DNA from: Actinomycetota bacterium
GTDB taxonomy: Bacteria > Actinomycetota > Acidimicrobiia > Acidimicrobiales > Microtrichaceae
NCBI GenBank assembly: GCA_016703525.1
Contig: JADJBW010000032.1
Location: 1-6,358, forward strand
Length of the DNA: 6,358 nt
Direction of reading: 5' to 3'
Within the stretch, counting starts at the first letter, position 1; every line of letters begins with the position of its first letter. Under the pieces are notes generated by a model. That model ran no database searches. It was not told where the DNA came from and saw only the letters and a program-made list of their open reading frames with translations. Shown here piece by piece: positions 1 to 6,351 of this stretch. Both the position numbers and the translations under genes were made by a program.

Positions 1-99
1 CCCCTCTGCGAACACGGACGCGCCGTTGAGGTGGACGTCGGACTCCATGTCGATGTACGGCTCACCTGCGTTGGTGTCGCCGGATGCGGTGCGTGCCAT
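1..99 (-). CDS. Start of an unidentified gene downstream of the capsid gene (partial)
   Basis: Only the first 33 codons are inside the window; the frame is open at the edge. It begins MARTASGDTNAGEPYIDMES and continues DVHLNGASVFAEG. The ATG at 99 has AAGGAG six bases upstream (111-106), the same hexamer and spacing as the capsid gene, which supports a real, well-translated gene. No domain can be recognised from this fragment. In phages with this order the next genes are usually head decoration, head-tail connector or short hypothetical proteins, so a structural role is an inference from position only. Confidence 0.72.
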   Translation of the reverse strand, partial: MARTASGDTNAGEPYIDMESDVHLNGASVFAEG

Positions 100-105
100 G
101 AGGGG

Positions 106-111
106 CTCCTT
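106..111 (-). promoter_or_regulatory. Ribosome binding site of the downstream partial gene
   Basis: AAGGAG ends 6 bases before the ATG at 99, which fixes that start. Confidence 0.75.
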
Positions 112-172
112 GTCGGGTGGTGCGCGCTGCGACGGGCGGATGCGCGGCGAGGGTGAGAGAACGTCGAGTGGG

Positions 173-207
173 GAGGGTCGGGGCGGGCGTGGCCCGTCCC
201 GACCCTC
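173..207 (-). terminator. Strong GC hairpin after the capsid gene, possible terminator or attenuator
   Basis: Bases 173-188 pair with 192-207 to give a 16-bp stem (one G-T pair at 183/197) around a three-base loop, beginning 15 bases after the capsid stop on the transcript. There is no T run after it, so it is not a textbook intrinsic terminator. The following 61 bases of transcript (172-112) are C-rich and G-poor (33 C, 12 G), which would suit Rho loading. It may reduce read-through, protect the 3' end of the capsid message, or both. Confidence 0.55.
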
Positions 208-222
208 GAAGCGGACCCCGGA

Positions 223-1791
223 TCAGGGCGTGATGTTGTAGGCGATCGCGACGTCGTCGTTCGCCGCGGCCCCACCGATGTGCTGGAAGTCCTCACGCAT
301 GAACGCGTAGGCCACCCGCTGGAACGTCTCGGCGTAGAGCACGTCGTTCGTCTCGACGTCCAAGGCCATGCGCTGGCCGATCGCGAACTCGTCGCGGTTC
401 ACGCACAGGTTGTACGTCTTGGTCGTCGTGATCCCGTCGTTCACGCCGCTGGCGTTGAGGTCCTCGCGGATGTGCTCGGACACGACGACGGGCACGCCGC
501 CGATCATGCCGATCATGCCGTTGAGGATCGTCGCGTTCGGCCCGAGCTTGTCGACGGTCAGCAGGTTGGTGTCGCTGAGCAGCGTGTGGAGCGCCGACAC
601 GCCGACGATGTAGGCGAGGCTCGCGGGGTTGACGCCCCACTTGCCCATCGCCTTGCGGAGCAGCAGCAGGTTCGCGACCGAGGTCGCCGTCTGGGCGGTC
701 GCCGGCGTCGTCTGGGCGATGCCCTTCTTGCGGAGCCCGTCCCACGCCAAACGGGCATCGGTCGCGCCGAGCGCGTGGACGTCGGTGTCCATGTGGGTGC
801 CGTCGGTGTCGCCGTCGAGGATCGCCTTTTCCTCGGCATCGACGAACGACTGCACCAGGCGAGCCTGCTGGAACGCCGCCATCGCGATCGCGGACTCGAC
901 GTCCAGGGTCTTCGACCACAGGGTGCGAGCGCCGAAGATCTCGGCGTCGAACTGCGCCGCAACGGTCGTGCCGGTCGACGGGGTCACCTTCGACGCGGTG
1001 TCCGACGTCGGCTCTGCCACCCGGTAGGCGGTCAGGTCCGTGCCCTCGATCGGCCACTTCCACGGCGACGTGGGCAGGTTGATCCGGGCGAACAGCGGAG
1101 CCACCCGACCCGACGCGCGGACCTTCTCGTGCAGCGTCGCGCCGATGCCGGTCGGCACCCACTCGGTGCCGGCGGTCGACGTGTCGACGTCCAGCGCACG
1201 CAGGATGTGCGACCAGCGGTCCTTGTACTGCGGCAGGCTGCGGGCCAACTGGAAGCCCTTGGCCGAGGTGTTGGCGTCGCGGTCGACCAACATGCCGACG
1301 ATCGCCATCTCGGCCACCGTCGCCTGGAAGGCACGCACGACCTCGCGGTCCTCGGCGCGGAACGCGTTGATCCGCGGCGCCACCTTGCCGGGCCCGTTGT
1401 CGAGCTTGGCGCGGATGACGACCTGCTCGACCGGGATCTGCGCCGTGCCGGCGGAGGCGCGGACCGTGTCGCTCGTCGACCACAGGAAGTGGTCGAGGTC
1501 GCGGGTCACGCCGTCACCGACGGTCGGCCGGTTGAGGTTCACGTTCGGGACGTTGGACCGCGAGCGGCGCACGTCGGCAGCGTCGAACCGCACGGCGTCG
1601 CCGGCGGCGTCGGTGGCGCGGGCGATCTCGGAGACCAGTGCGTCGTGGCGCGCGATCGTTGCGTCGTGGGCGGTCCGCTCGTCGGGCGTGAGGCCACGGC
1701 CGGCCTCCTGTGCGGTGCGGGTGATGTCGTCGGCGGCGTCGAGCTGGCGGGCAGCCTCGTCACGCAGGGCCTGGATCTCTTCGGCAGTCAT
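223..1791 (-). CDS. Major capsid protein, HK97 fold (522 aa)
   Basis: Forms the icosahedral shell. Residues 1 to about 75 are charged and helical (AEEIQALRDEAARQLDAADD, LTPDERTAHDATIARHDALV), as expected of the scaffold-like delta domain removed by the protease. Residues about 90-200 form an extra segment. The recognisable HK97-type region starts near ALDVDTSTAGTEWVPTGIGA (199-218) and continues through VAPLFARINLPTSPWKWPIE (230-249), QFDAEIFGARTLWSKTLDVE (280-299), FVDAEEKAILDGDTDG (316-331) and the C-terminal LAYIVGVSALHTLLSDTN (392-409) and GMIGGVPVVVSEHIREDLN (428-446). The ATG at 1791 has AAGGAG six bases upstream (1803-1798), and the sequence before it is open in the same frame for 103 more codons across the protease gene, which is a GC-driven artefact. 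The length exceeds the usual 300-420 residues. A strong hairpin follows its stop. Capsid identity is secure; the cleavage position cannot be read from the sequence. Confidence 0.95.
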   Translation of the reverse strand: MTAEEIQALRDEAARQLDAADDITRTAQEAGRGLTPDERTAHDATIARHDALVSEIARATDAAGDAVRFDAADVRRSRSNVPNVNLNRPTVGDGVTRDLDHFLWSTSDTVRASAGTAQIPVEQVVIRAKLDNGPGKVAPRINAFRAEDREVVRAFQATVAEMAIVGMLVDRDANTSAKGFQLARSLPQYKDRWSHILRALDVDTSTAGTEWVPTGIGATLHEKVRASGRVAPLFARINLPTSPWKWPIEGTDLTAYRVAEPTSDTASKVTPSTGTTVAAQFDAEIFGARTLWSKTLDVESAIAMAAFQQARLVQSFVDAEEKAILDGDTDGTHMDTDVHALGATDARLAWDGLRKKGIAQTTPATAQTATSVANLLLLRKAMGKWGVNPASLAYIVGVSALHTLLSDTNLLTVDKLGPNATILNGMIGMIGGVPVVVSEHIREDLNASGVNDGITTTKTYNLCVNRDEFAIGQRMALDVETNDVLYAETFQRVAYAFMREDFQHIGGAAANDDVAIAYNITP

Positions 1792-1797
1792 GGCTTG

Positions 1798-1803
1798 CTC
1801 CTT
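1798..1803 (-). promoter_or_regulatory. Ribosome binding site deciding the capsid start
   Basis: AAGGAG ends 6 bases before the ATG at 1791. It selects this start over the open frame that runs upstream to 2100. Confidence 0.85.
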
Positions 1804-1828
1804 GGGGAGTCGAAGTGGTGGTGGGGGG

Positions 1829-2602
1829 TCAGAGCGCGAGGCGACGCCGGCGAACGGCGGCAGCCAGCTCTGCGAGCTCGAGCGACGACATGTCGCCGGG
1901 CTCTGCCTCCTGGCCCGAGTCGGTGCCATCGACGGACGGGGTGGCCTCAGCGGGCTCCTGGGTCTCGTCGTGGGGCGTGCTCGAGGGGGTGGGCGAAGGT
2001 TGCAGGATGTGGGCGAGCGCATCGCGCTGCTCATCGGTGAGCGCAGCGATCTGCTCGGCGAGCGCAGACGACCGCACCGCCAGGATGCGAGCGGTGTCAT
2101 TCGCGGGGAACGGGGTCGGGCCGTACTCGCGCAGGCCGAGCTGCATCCGCTCGATCAGCGAGCGTCCGCCGGGCTGGCGACGCGAGGGGGCCGACTGGTA
2201 CACGGGGCCACGGAACGACTGCGAGCGGATCAGCCCGTCTGCGATCGCCTGCAGCACCTCGTCAGCGCGTGCGCTGCGGCCGTACCGGGTCACCGTCAGC
2301 AGTCCGGTGCCGTCGGCGCGGATGTCGAGAGGCACGCCGACCGGGACCGAATCCATCTCCGACGGGGTGCCCCACAGGGTCAGACCGTGGTTGTAGACGA
2401 CCGACACGTGCCCGAAGCCACGACCAAGCTCGCGGTTGAACGCGGCGCGGTTGATGATCTCGTCGTAGTCGCCCTCGGCGTCGACCACCGGATACGGGGT
2501 GCCGAACGTCGCGGCGTACGCCGTGACCGTCCGGCCGTCACCGGTGCGGTTGATCTCGATGTCGAGCAGCGGCACGGTGCGCTCGATGATCAGTGCGCTC
2601 AC
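1829..2602 (-). CDS. Prohead protease, HK97 family (257 aa)
   Basis: Capsid maturation protease that is packaged in the prohead, cleaves the N-terminal domain of the capsid protein and then itself. The core (about residues 20-178) matches the U35/S78 prohead protease family: GRTVTAYAATFGTPYPVVD (23-41), EIINRAAFN (48-56), VVYNHG with His72 as the likely catalytic His, IRSQSFRGP with Ser127 as the likely nucleophile, and REYGPTPFPANDTARILAVR (158-177) corresponding to the usual E(V/Y)S...PAN...A segment. After the core there is a low-complexity linker rich in Pro, Thr, Ser, Glu and Asp (about 201-237) and a short basic end (LELAELAAAVRRRRLAL, 241-257). The GTG at 2602 has a perfect AGGAGG six bases upstream (2614-2609) and overlaps the portal stop as GTGA, so start and coupling are well supported. 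The capsid gene follows after 37 bases, the standard order for this family. Confidence 0.93.
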   Translation of the reverse strand: MSALIIERTVPLLDIEINRTGDGRTVTAYAATFGTPYPVVDAEGDYDEIINRAAFNRELGRGFGHVSVVYNHGLTLWGTPSEMDSVPVGVPLDIRADGTGLLTVTRYGRSARADEVLQAIADGLIRSQSFRGPVYQSAPSRRQPGGRSLIERMQLGLREYGPTPFPANDTARILAVRSSALAEQIAALTDEQRDALAHILQPSPTPSSTPHDETQEPAEATPSVDGTDSGQEAEPGDMSSLELAELAAAVRRRRLAL

Positions 2603-3853
2603 GCGTCACCTCCTGTGGCGGTGTCCGGCGCGGCCGGGTCCGGGGCCGGGTCGGGCTGGCCAGGTCGGATCACGGCCATGTTGAGCGGCCGCAGGTAGTA
2701 CTCGAGCTCGGCGCCGGCGGGCTGGTTCTCCAGCCGCGCGGCGGTGGCCGGCATCATCCAGCCGTCGAGGATGCCCCGGCTGTAGAACCCGGCGCGGGCC
2801 GTCGAGTCGCCGCGGAGCTTGCCCTCGAGTGATGCCTCGATGAAGTTGCCCGGGACCGACAGTAGGTCGGGGTCGAAGTTGAGCCAGGCTTCGATGCGCT
2901 CCACCCACGGCTGAATCGAGTCCGTGATCGCCTCGATCGACTGGTGCTCGATGTTGTTGTTCGTCGAACGCGACAACTCGTACAGCTTGTGCGGGGGGAT
3001 GCGCAGCATCCGACTCACCTCGGCGATGCCGAACTGGCGGGTCTCGATCAACTGCGCGTCCGCCGCCGAGAGCGACACGCGCGAATACGTCGCGCCCTTC
3101 GACAAGACGCCGGTGCGGTGGGCGTTCAGCAGCCCTTCGTGGAACCTGTCCCACTCGCCACGCAGCCGCTCGGCCTGCACGCTGTTCAGCTCCTGGGGGA
3201 CCGAGATGATTCCGCCGACGTGGGTGCCATTGGCGAACCAGCGGCCGGCGTAGTCGTCTGCGGCGGCGACGGCGCCGAGCGAGTCGGCGAGAGCGTGGAT
3301 CGGGTTGAGCCCGAGCCGGCCGTCGTAGGCGAGTCCCGGGATGTGCAGGATCTCGCGTGTGGTGTACTGCGTCTCGTTGCGGTCGACGAGGAACCGCTTC
3401 GACCCGTCAGGGGCGATGGCCGGGGTGATCCGGTCGGGGGAACAACTCGCGCAGGCCGACCACCTGGCCGGCGGCGTTGCGGACCTTGAACGCGTACGCG
3501 TTGCCCTGGTGGAGCAGCGACATCATGATGTGCTCCATCAGCCCGTACCACGGCTGCTCGACATCCGGCTTGCGGAGCCACGGCGGCTTTGCACGCCGAA
3601 CCTTCTCGATGCCGTCCATCCGGTACACGTGCCACGGCAGGCCAGCCACGGACTCGGTCAGGTACCGGACGCCCGAGAACCAGGCGGTGATGCCGAGAGC
3701 GCGCTTCGGGCCGACCGTCACCCCCGCCTTCGAACGCGTCGCCGCACCGTTACCCGTGGCGAGCAGCAGCCCGAACTCCTCGAGCGACACCGGGTCCGCA
3801 CGGGCGATCGACCGAGACGAACGCGCCGCGGCGACGCGGTCGAGCATCGTCAC
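2599..3853 (-). CDS. Phage portal protein, HK97 type, reading frame broken near 3436-3440
   Basis: The portal is the dodecameric ring at one capsid vertex through which DNA passes and to which the terminase docks. The gene is seen in two frames. Residues 1-139 (3853-3437) include ITAWFSGVRYLTESVAGLPW (55-74) and LLHQGNAYAFKVRNAAGQVV (113-132), typical of HK97-type portals. After a run of five C (minus strand) the family match moves by +1: DRITPAIAPDGSKRF, then HIPGLAYDGRLGLNPIHALA, GRWFANGTHVGGIISVPQEL and, further on, AEVSRMLRIPPHKLYEL with STNNNIEHQSIEAITDSIQP, the classic portal C-terminal pattern. Read unshifted, translation stops at 3409-3407 after 148 residues. Joined by a +1 shift the product is 417 residues, a normal portal length. 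The GTG at 3853 overlaps the preceding stop; an ATG two codons in is an alternative. The break may be an assembly error, a real mutation or, less likely, programmed frameshifting. Confidence 0.93.
2609..2614 (-). promoter_or_regulatory. Ribosome binding site of the prohead protease
   Basis: A full AGGAGG consensus lies inside the last codons of the portal gene and ends 6 bases before the GTG at 2602, supporting a GTG start there. Confidence 0.85.
3436..3440 (-). other. Frame break in the portal gene at a C5 run
   Basis: On the minus strand the codons TTG TTC CCC CGA CCG keep the upstream portal frame, which ends 9 codons after this CCC at a TGA (3409-3407). The portal homology resumes at GAC CGG ATC ACC, one base further on. 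Removing one C from the five-C run, or adding two, joins the halves. A homopolymer miscount is the simplest explanation; a +1 slip of the ribosome at CCC-CGA is formally possible. Confidence 0.85.
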
Positions 3854-4083
3854 GAGTCACCGTCCGCAGCCGGCGGGAGCTCCGACCGCTGCGCGGCGCG
3901 GCCACGCTCGAGCACGTCGGCGAACCCCACCTGCGCCGCAGCGAACGCCCACGTCGCGGCCAGCCACGCGAGGCCCGCCAGCGCGCCGAGCAGCCACAGC
4001 GGGGCAACCAGGATCGCCAGCAGAGCGCGGACCGGAGAGAACGTCTGCGCCTTCGCGGCGACACGCACAGGGAAGCTGCTCAT
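3850..4083 (-). CDS. Small membrane protein of unknown function between terminase and portal (77 aa)
   Basis: I do not recognise a named family. The product is MSSFPVRVAAKAQTFSPVRA at the N terminus, then an uninterrupted hydrophobic stretch (about residues 20-51, rich in Leu, Ala, Trp) long enough for one long or two short membrane helices, then a short polar tail (FADVLERGRAAQRSELPPAA). The ATG at 4083 is chosen because GGAG (4093-4090) lies 6 bases before it. An ATG at 4089 directly abuts that GGAG and is less likely; the frame is open further upstream to 4167 but would overlap the terminase gene. The GAGGAG overlaps the TGA of the large terminase, and its own stop overlaps the portal start as GTGA, so it is embedded in the head operon. 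Holin-like size and topology are possible but the position, far from any lysis gene in view, does not support that role. Existence is well supported; function is unknown. Confidence 0.8.
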   Translation of the reverse strand: MSSFPVRVAAKAQTFSPVRALLAILVAPLWLLGALAGLAWLAATWAFAAAQVGFADVLERGRAAQRSELPPAADGDS

Positions 4084-4089
4084 GGTCAT

Positions 4090-4093
4090 CTCC
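4090..4093 (-). promoter_or_regulatory. Ribosome binding site of the small membrane protein
   Basis: GGAG directly follows the TGA of the large terminase gene and lies 6 bases before the ATG at 4083. It argues against the closer ATG at 4089 and against longer upstream starts. Confidence 0.75.
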
Positions 4094-5698
4094 TCACAGC
4101 ACGATCGCGATCGCCTCAGACTCGGGTTCGTCCGGGCTGGCCTTGCCCTCGGCGACGGCGTCGCCAAGCGCGTGGACTGCAGAGATCGCCGCCGAGAATG
4201 CGTCGATCGGCTGGCCCTCGACCTTGCGAGCCGGCCGCCACCACCCCGCCTTCACCGGGCCGCACGGCTCCGGCGTCGCGTTCGTCGCGTGCCGCACCAG
4301 GAACCCGTCAGGATCTGGTGCGAAGCGCAGCGTCCGCTCTGCGAACATCGTCGACCACCGCTCGCACGCTGGCCCAATACGGGACGACGAGTGATGCGGG
4401 AACCGCATGAACGACTCGCCGAACTCGTCGGAGAACTCGTCGATCTCGGTCTGCCAGTGCGCCGTGTCCGCATAGCCACGCACGACACGGAACGTCTCGA
4501 GCGCCCAGCGGATCTTCGCCCTCACCTCGGCGCGCGGGACTTTCCACGTCCTCACCGCTGCGCCCGTCACCGGGTCGTGCGGGCGCTCCCACACGGCGAG
4601 CGGGAACACCGTCCAGTCCGGCCAGCGCACGGCGTAGAGCGCCGTCGCGTCGGTCGTGTCCGAGCCGTCGAAACCCAGCGCGATCGTGTCGCCCTCGACG
4701 AGATGGGCGTCGGCCGAGATCATCTCGGCATAGGCCATCGGGTCGAACGCGTCGCCGACCTCGGCCGTCTCCTCGTTCAGATACAGCTGCCGCCACGCCT
4801 GCTCCGTCGTGTCGCCCGGCGGGCGGTCGTTCAGCAACTGGCGCAGATCCACCCAGCCACCACGCTCCGTGGCGTGCGAGCCGTAGCGGTCGCGCAGGCC
4901 CTCGAGCGCCACCTCCGTGTCGAAGATGTCCGGCACCTCGCGGCCACCGATCTCGACCATCAGCGTGCCGTCGCGGCCCGCCTTGATCGCCTTCGCGGTG
5001 CGCTCCGCCGTCGAGTCCGTCCCCGGCCGCCACCTGTTCGTCAAGTCGAGCATCCGGGCGCCCGCCATCTTGCGGGCGTTCTGGTTCAGCGCGGCAGCGA
5101 GCGCGTGCCCGCCGTTCGACCGGAACCAGAGCCACGTCTCCTCGCGCAGCACCTTCGAGATCGGGTTACCCGTCCTGCTCGTGCTCGACGCGGTGACCGG
5201 CTCCACCTTGCCCGGCCGCCCCGTGAGGAACGTGCGCGTCAGGCCGAGGTCGATGCCGAAGTCGTCGAGCGCCGGCGAGTCCCTGAGCGCCTCGTAGAAC
5301 TGGCCGTAGAGGTTGTCGGTGTTGTCCTCGCTCGTGCCGGCGATCTGCACCCACGGCGCCGGGTGCGGCCGACCGACCGGGTTGCCGTAGGCGTCGAGTC
5401 CGTCCGGGACCGACCCGCCGACCAGATCGAAGAACGCGTCGAGCGCGCCGAGCGGGCTCTTGCTCCAGCCCTTGGGACCCACGAGCATCCCGCGCGCCCA
5501 CACGAACGCTCGGCCATCCGGCGTCACCCGGTACCACTCGATCAGGAACTCGATCTGCTCGGCCGTGAGCTGCAGCGGCTCGCCGGCCATCAGGCCCGAC
5601 GGGACCCGCAGGTACTCCTCCGCCAGCGAGATCGCCTCGTCCGCCAGCGACAGCGGCGGGTCGTCCAGATCGACGAGCCCGAGAGGACCGAGCGTCAC
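4094..5698 (-). CDS. terL: Phage terminase large subunit (534 aa)
   Basis: ATP-driven packaging motor and nuclease that cuts phage DNA and translocates it into the prohead through the portal. The N-terminal ATPase carries the Walker A loop GPKGWSKS (residues 74-81) and VQIAGTSEDNTDNLYG (117-132), both typical of actinophage large terminases. The Walker B/catalytic region is LREETWLW (184-191), where family members usually have DET or DQT, so Asp appears replaced by Glu186 while Glu187 fits the catalytic carboxylate. The coupling motif LDLTNRWRPGTDSTAE (217-232) follows. The C-terminal RNase H-like nuclease shows LGFDGSDTTDATAL (341-354, Asp344), YADTAHWQTEIDEF (409-422, Asp411) and PIDAFSAAISA (498-508, Asp499), a plausible metal-binding triad. 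The GTG start at 5698 overlaps the small-subunit stop as GTGA, implying coupled translation; the Shine-Dalgarno sequence there is weak. Length is normal for the family and no break is seen. Confidence 0.96.
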   Translation of the reverse strand: MTLGPLGLVDLDDPPLSLADEAISLAEEYLRVPSGLMAGEPLQLTAEQIEFLIEWYRVTPDGRAFVWARGMLVGPKGWSKSPLGALDAFFDLVGGSVPDGLDAYGNPVGRPHPAPWVQIAGTSEDNTDNLYGQFYEALRDSPALDDFGIDLGLTRTFLTGRPGKVEPVTASSTSRTGNPISKVLREETWLWFRSNGGHALAAALNQNARKMAGARMLDLTNRWRPGTDSTAERTAKAIKAGRDGTLMVEIGGREVPDIFDTEVALEGLRDRYGSHATERGGWVDLRQLLNDRPPGDTTEQAWRQLYLNEETAEVGDAFDPMAYAEMISADAHLVEGDTIALGFDGSDTTDATALYAVRWPDWTVFPLAVWERPHDPVTGAAVRTWKVPRAEVRAKIRWALETFRVVRGYADTAHWQTEIDEFSDEFGESFMRFPHHSSSRIGPACERWSTMFAERTLRFAPDPDGFLVRHATNATPEPCGPVKAGWWRPARKVEGQPIDAFSAAISAVHALGDAVAEGKASPDEPESEAIAIVL

Positions 5699-6339
5699 CG
5701 TCCCGACCGCTCACGCAGGCGCTGGGCAGCCTTCGATCGCGGTCGCTGCCCCGCCACCACCGGCGACGGCGCAGCCGGCGACACCGACGAGAACTCGCGG
5801 ATCAGCGCGGCCTTCGTCAGCTTCTCCGCCGCGGACCGGTCAGCGCCCCACGCCACCGCCCACGCGACCCACTCGGCCTTCTTCGATCGCTTGCCCGGCA
5901 TCTCCGACTGGTCCGGTCGCGGCACCAGGTGGATCACCTTGCCCTCGACGGGCGGCGCGGCCGACGCGGCGACGCGCCAGCGCAACTGCATCTTCGCCTT
6001 CACCGAGAGGCCGTGTCGGTCCTCGTGCTGGCGCATCTCGGCCGACAGTGACGACGCCTTGCGGTCCTTGGCCTCGCGCTCGGCGTCGAGCATCAGCTCG
6101 TGATGCAGGATCGCGTACGCGTGGAGCGACCTACCGGTCTGATCCCACTGCGTCGCCTCCGGCGTCGCCCACAGCTCGTCCCACCACTCGAGCGTCTGCT
6201 GCGTCCACGGCCGCCACTTCGGCAGCGCCGGCACAGGGCCCGAACGCCCCTCTGCGGGGAGGACCGTCCAGTCGAACTGTCGCTCGGCCCGGTTGCGGCG
6301 CTCGCCGTCCGGGTTCGGATAGCGCCCTCCTCCGGCCAC
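5695..6339 (-). CDS. terS: Phage terminase small subunit (214 aa)
   Basis: Probable DNA-recognition subunit of the packaging motor, which binds the phage genome and recruits the large subunit. The N-terminal segment has an RRNRAERQFDWTVLPAEGR motif (residues 14-32) followed by GPVPALP, a pattern I associate with actinophage small terminases. Next come a Trp-rich helix region (WTQQTLEWWDELW, 45-57), a helical AYAILHHELML stretch (74-84) and a GLSVKAKMQLRWRVA segment (110-124). A separate C-terminal segment (about 153-183, AEWVAWAVAWGADRSAAEKL then TKAALIREF) resembles short SAP-like or Lsr2-like helical DNA-binding modules. The GTG start at 6339 is chosen because GGAGG lies 7 bases before it (6351-6347). 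The same frame stays open to the window edge, so an upstream start cannot be fully excluded. The stop overlaps the large-subunit start. The family call rests on motif resemblance and position next to the large subunit; small terminases diverge quickly. Confidence 0.85.
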   Translation of the reverse strand: MAGGGRYPNPDGERRNRAERQFDWTVLPAEGRSGPVPALPKWRPWTQQTLEWWDELWATPEATQWDQTGRSLHAYAILHHELMLDAEREAKDRKASSLSAEMRQHEDRHGLSVKAKMQLRWRVAASAAPPVEGKVIHLVPRPDQSEMPGKRSKKAEWVAWAVAWGADRSAAEKLTKAALIREFSSVSPAAPSPVVAGQRPRSKAAQRLRERSGR

Positions 6340-6346
6340 TCGGACA

Positions 6347-6351
6347 CCTCC
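6347..6351 (-). promoter_or_regulatory. Ribosome binding site of the small terminase
   Basis: GGAGG lies 7 bases before the GTG at 6339 and is the main reason for choosing that start. Confidence 0.7.

Larger units (their letters stand above)
100..222 (-). other. Untranslated gap between capsid gene and next gene
   Basis: This is the only sizeable gap in the window. It holds the hairpin at 173-207, a C-rich leader and the ribosome binding site at 106-111. I see no convincing -35/-10 promoter pair in either direction. An open frame on the other strand here is short and has no recognisable product. Confidence 0.6.

Noticed and set aside
502..519. Short tandem repeat (two copies of a nine-base unit)
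   Set aside because: It simply encodes the MIGMIG residues of the capsid protein in a conserved region and does not look like a mobile or regulatory repeat.
1792..2100. Upstream extension of the capsid frame by 103 codons
   Set aside because: It overlaps the protease in another frame, is Arg/Ser/Pro-rich without recognisable content, and the ATG at 1791 has a good ribosome binding site.
280..2698. Long open frames on the plus strand opposite capsid, protease and the end of the portal
   Set aside because: Composition is biased and no domain is seen; they mirror the codon structure of the minus-strand genes.
3186..3635. A third minus-strand frame open across the portal break
   Set aside because: Its translation shows no portal similarity and is Arg/Ser/Thr/Pro-rich; the true continuation is the frame encoding DRITPAIAPDG.
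4084..4167. Longer versions of the small membrane protein starting at 4167 or 4089
   Set aside because: The 4167 start lies deep in the terminase gene without a ribosome binding site, and the 4089 ATG directly abuts the GGAG.
3341..6103. A very long open frame on the plus strand (about 920 codons) opposite the terminase genes
   Set aside because: Its translation is Arg/Val/Ala/His-rich with no recognisable domain and lies opposite well-identified genes. Such antisense frames arise from GC-rich third positions.
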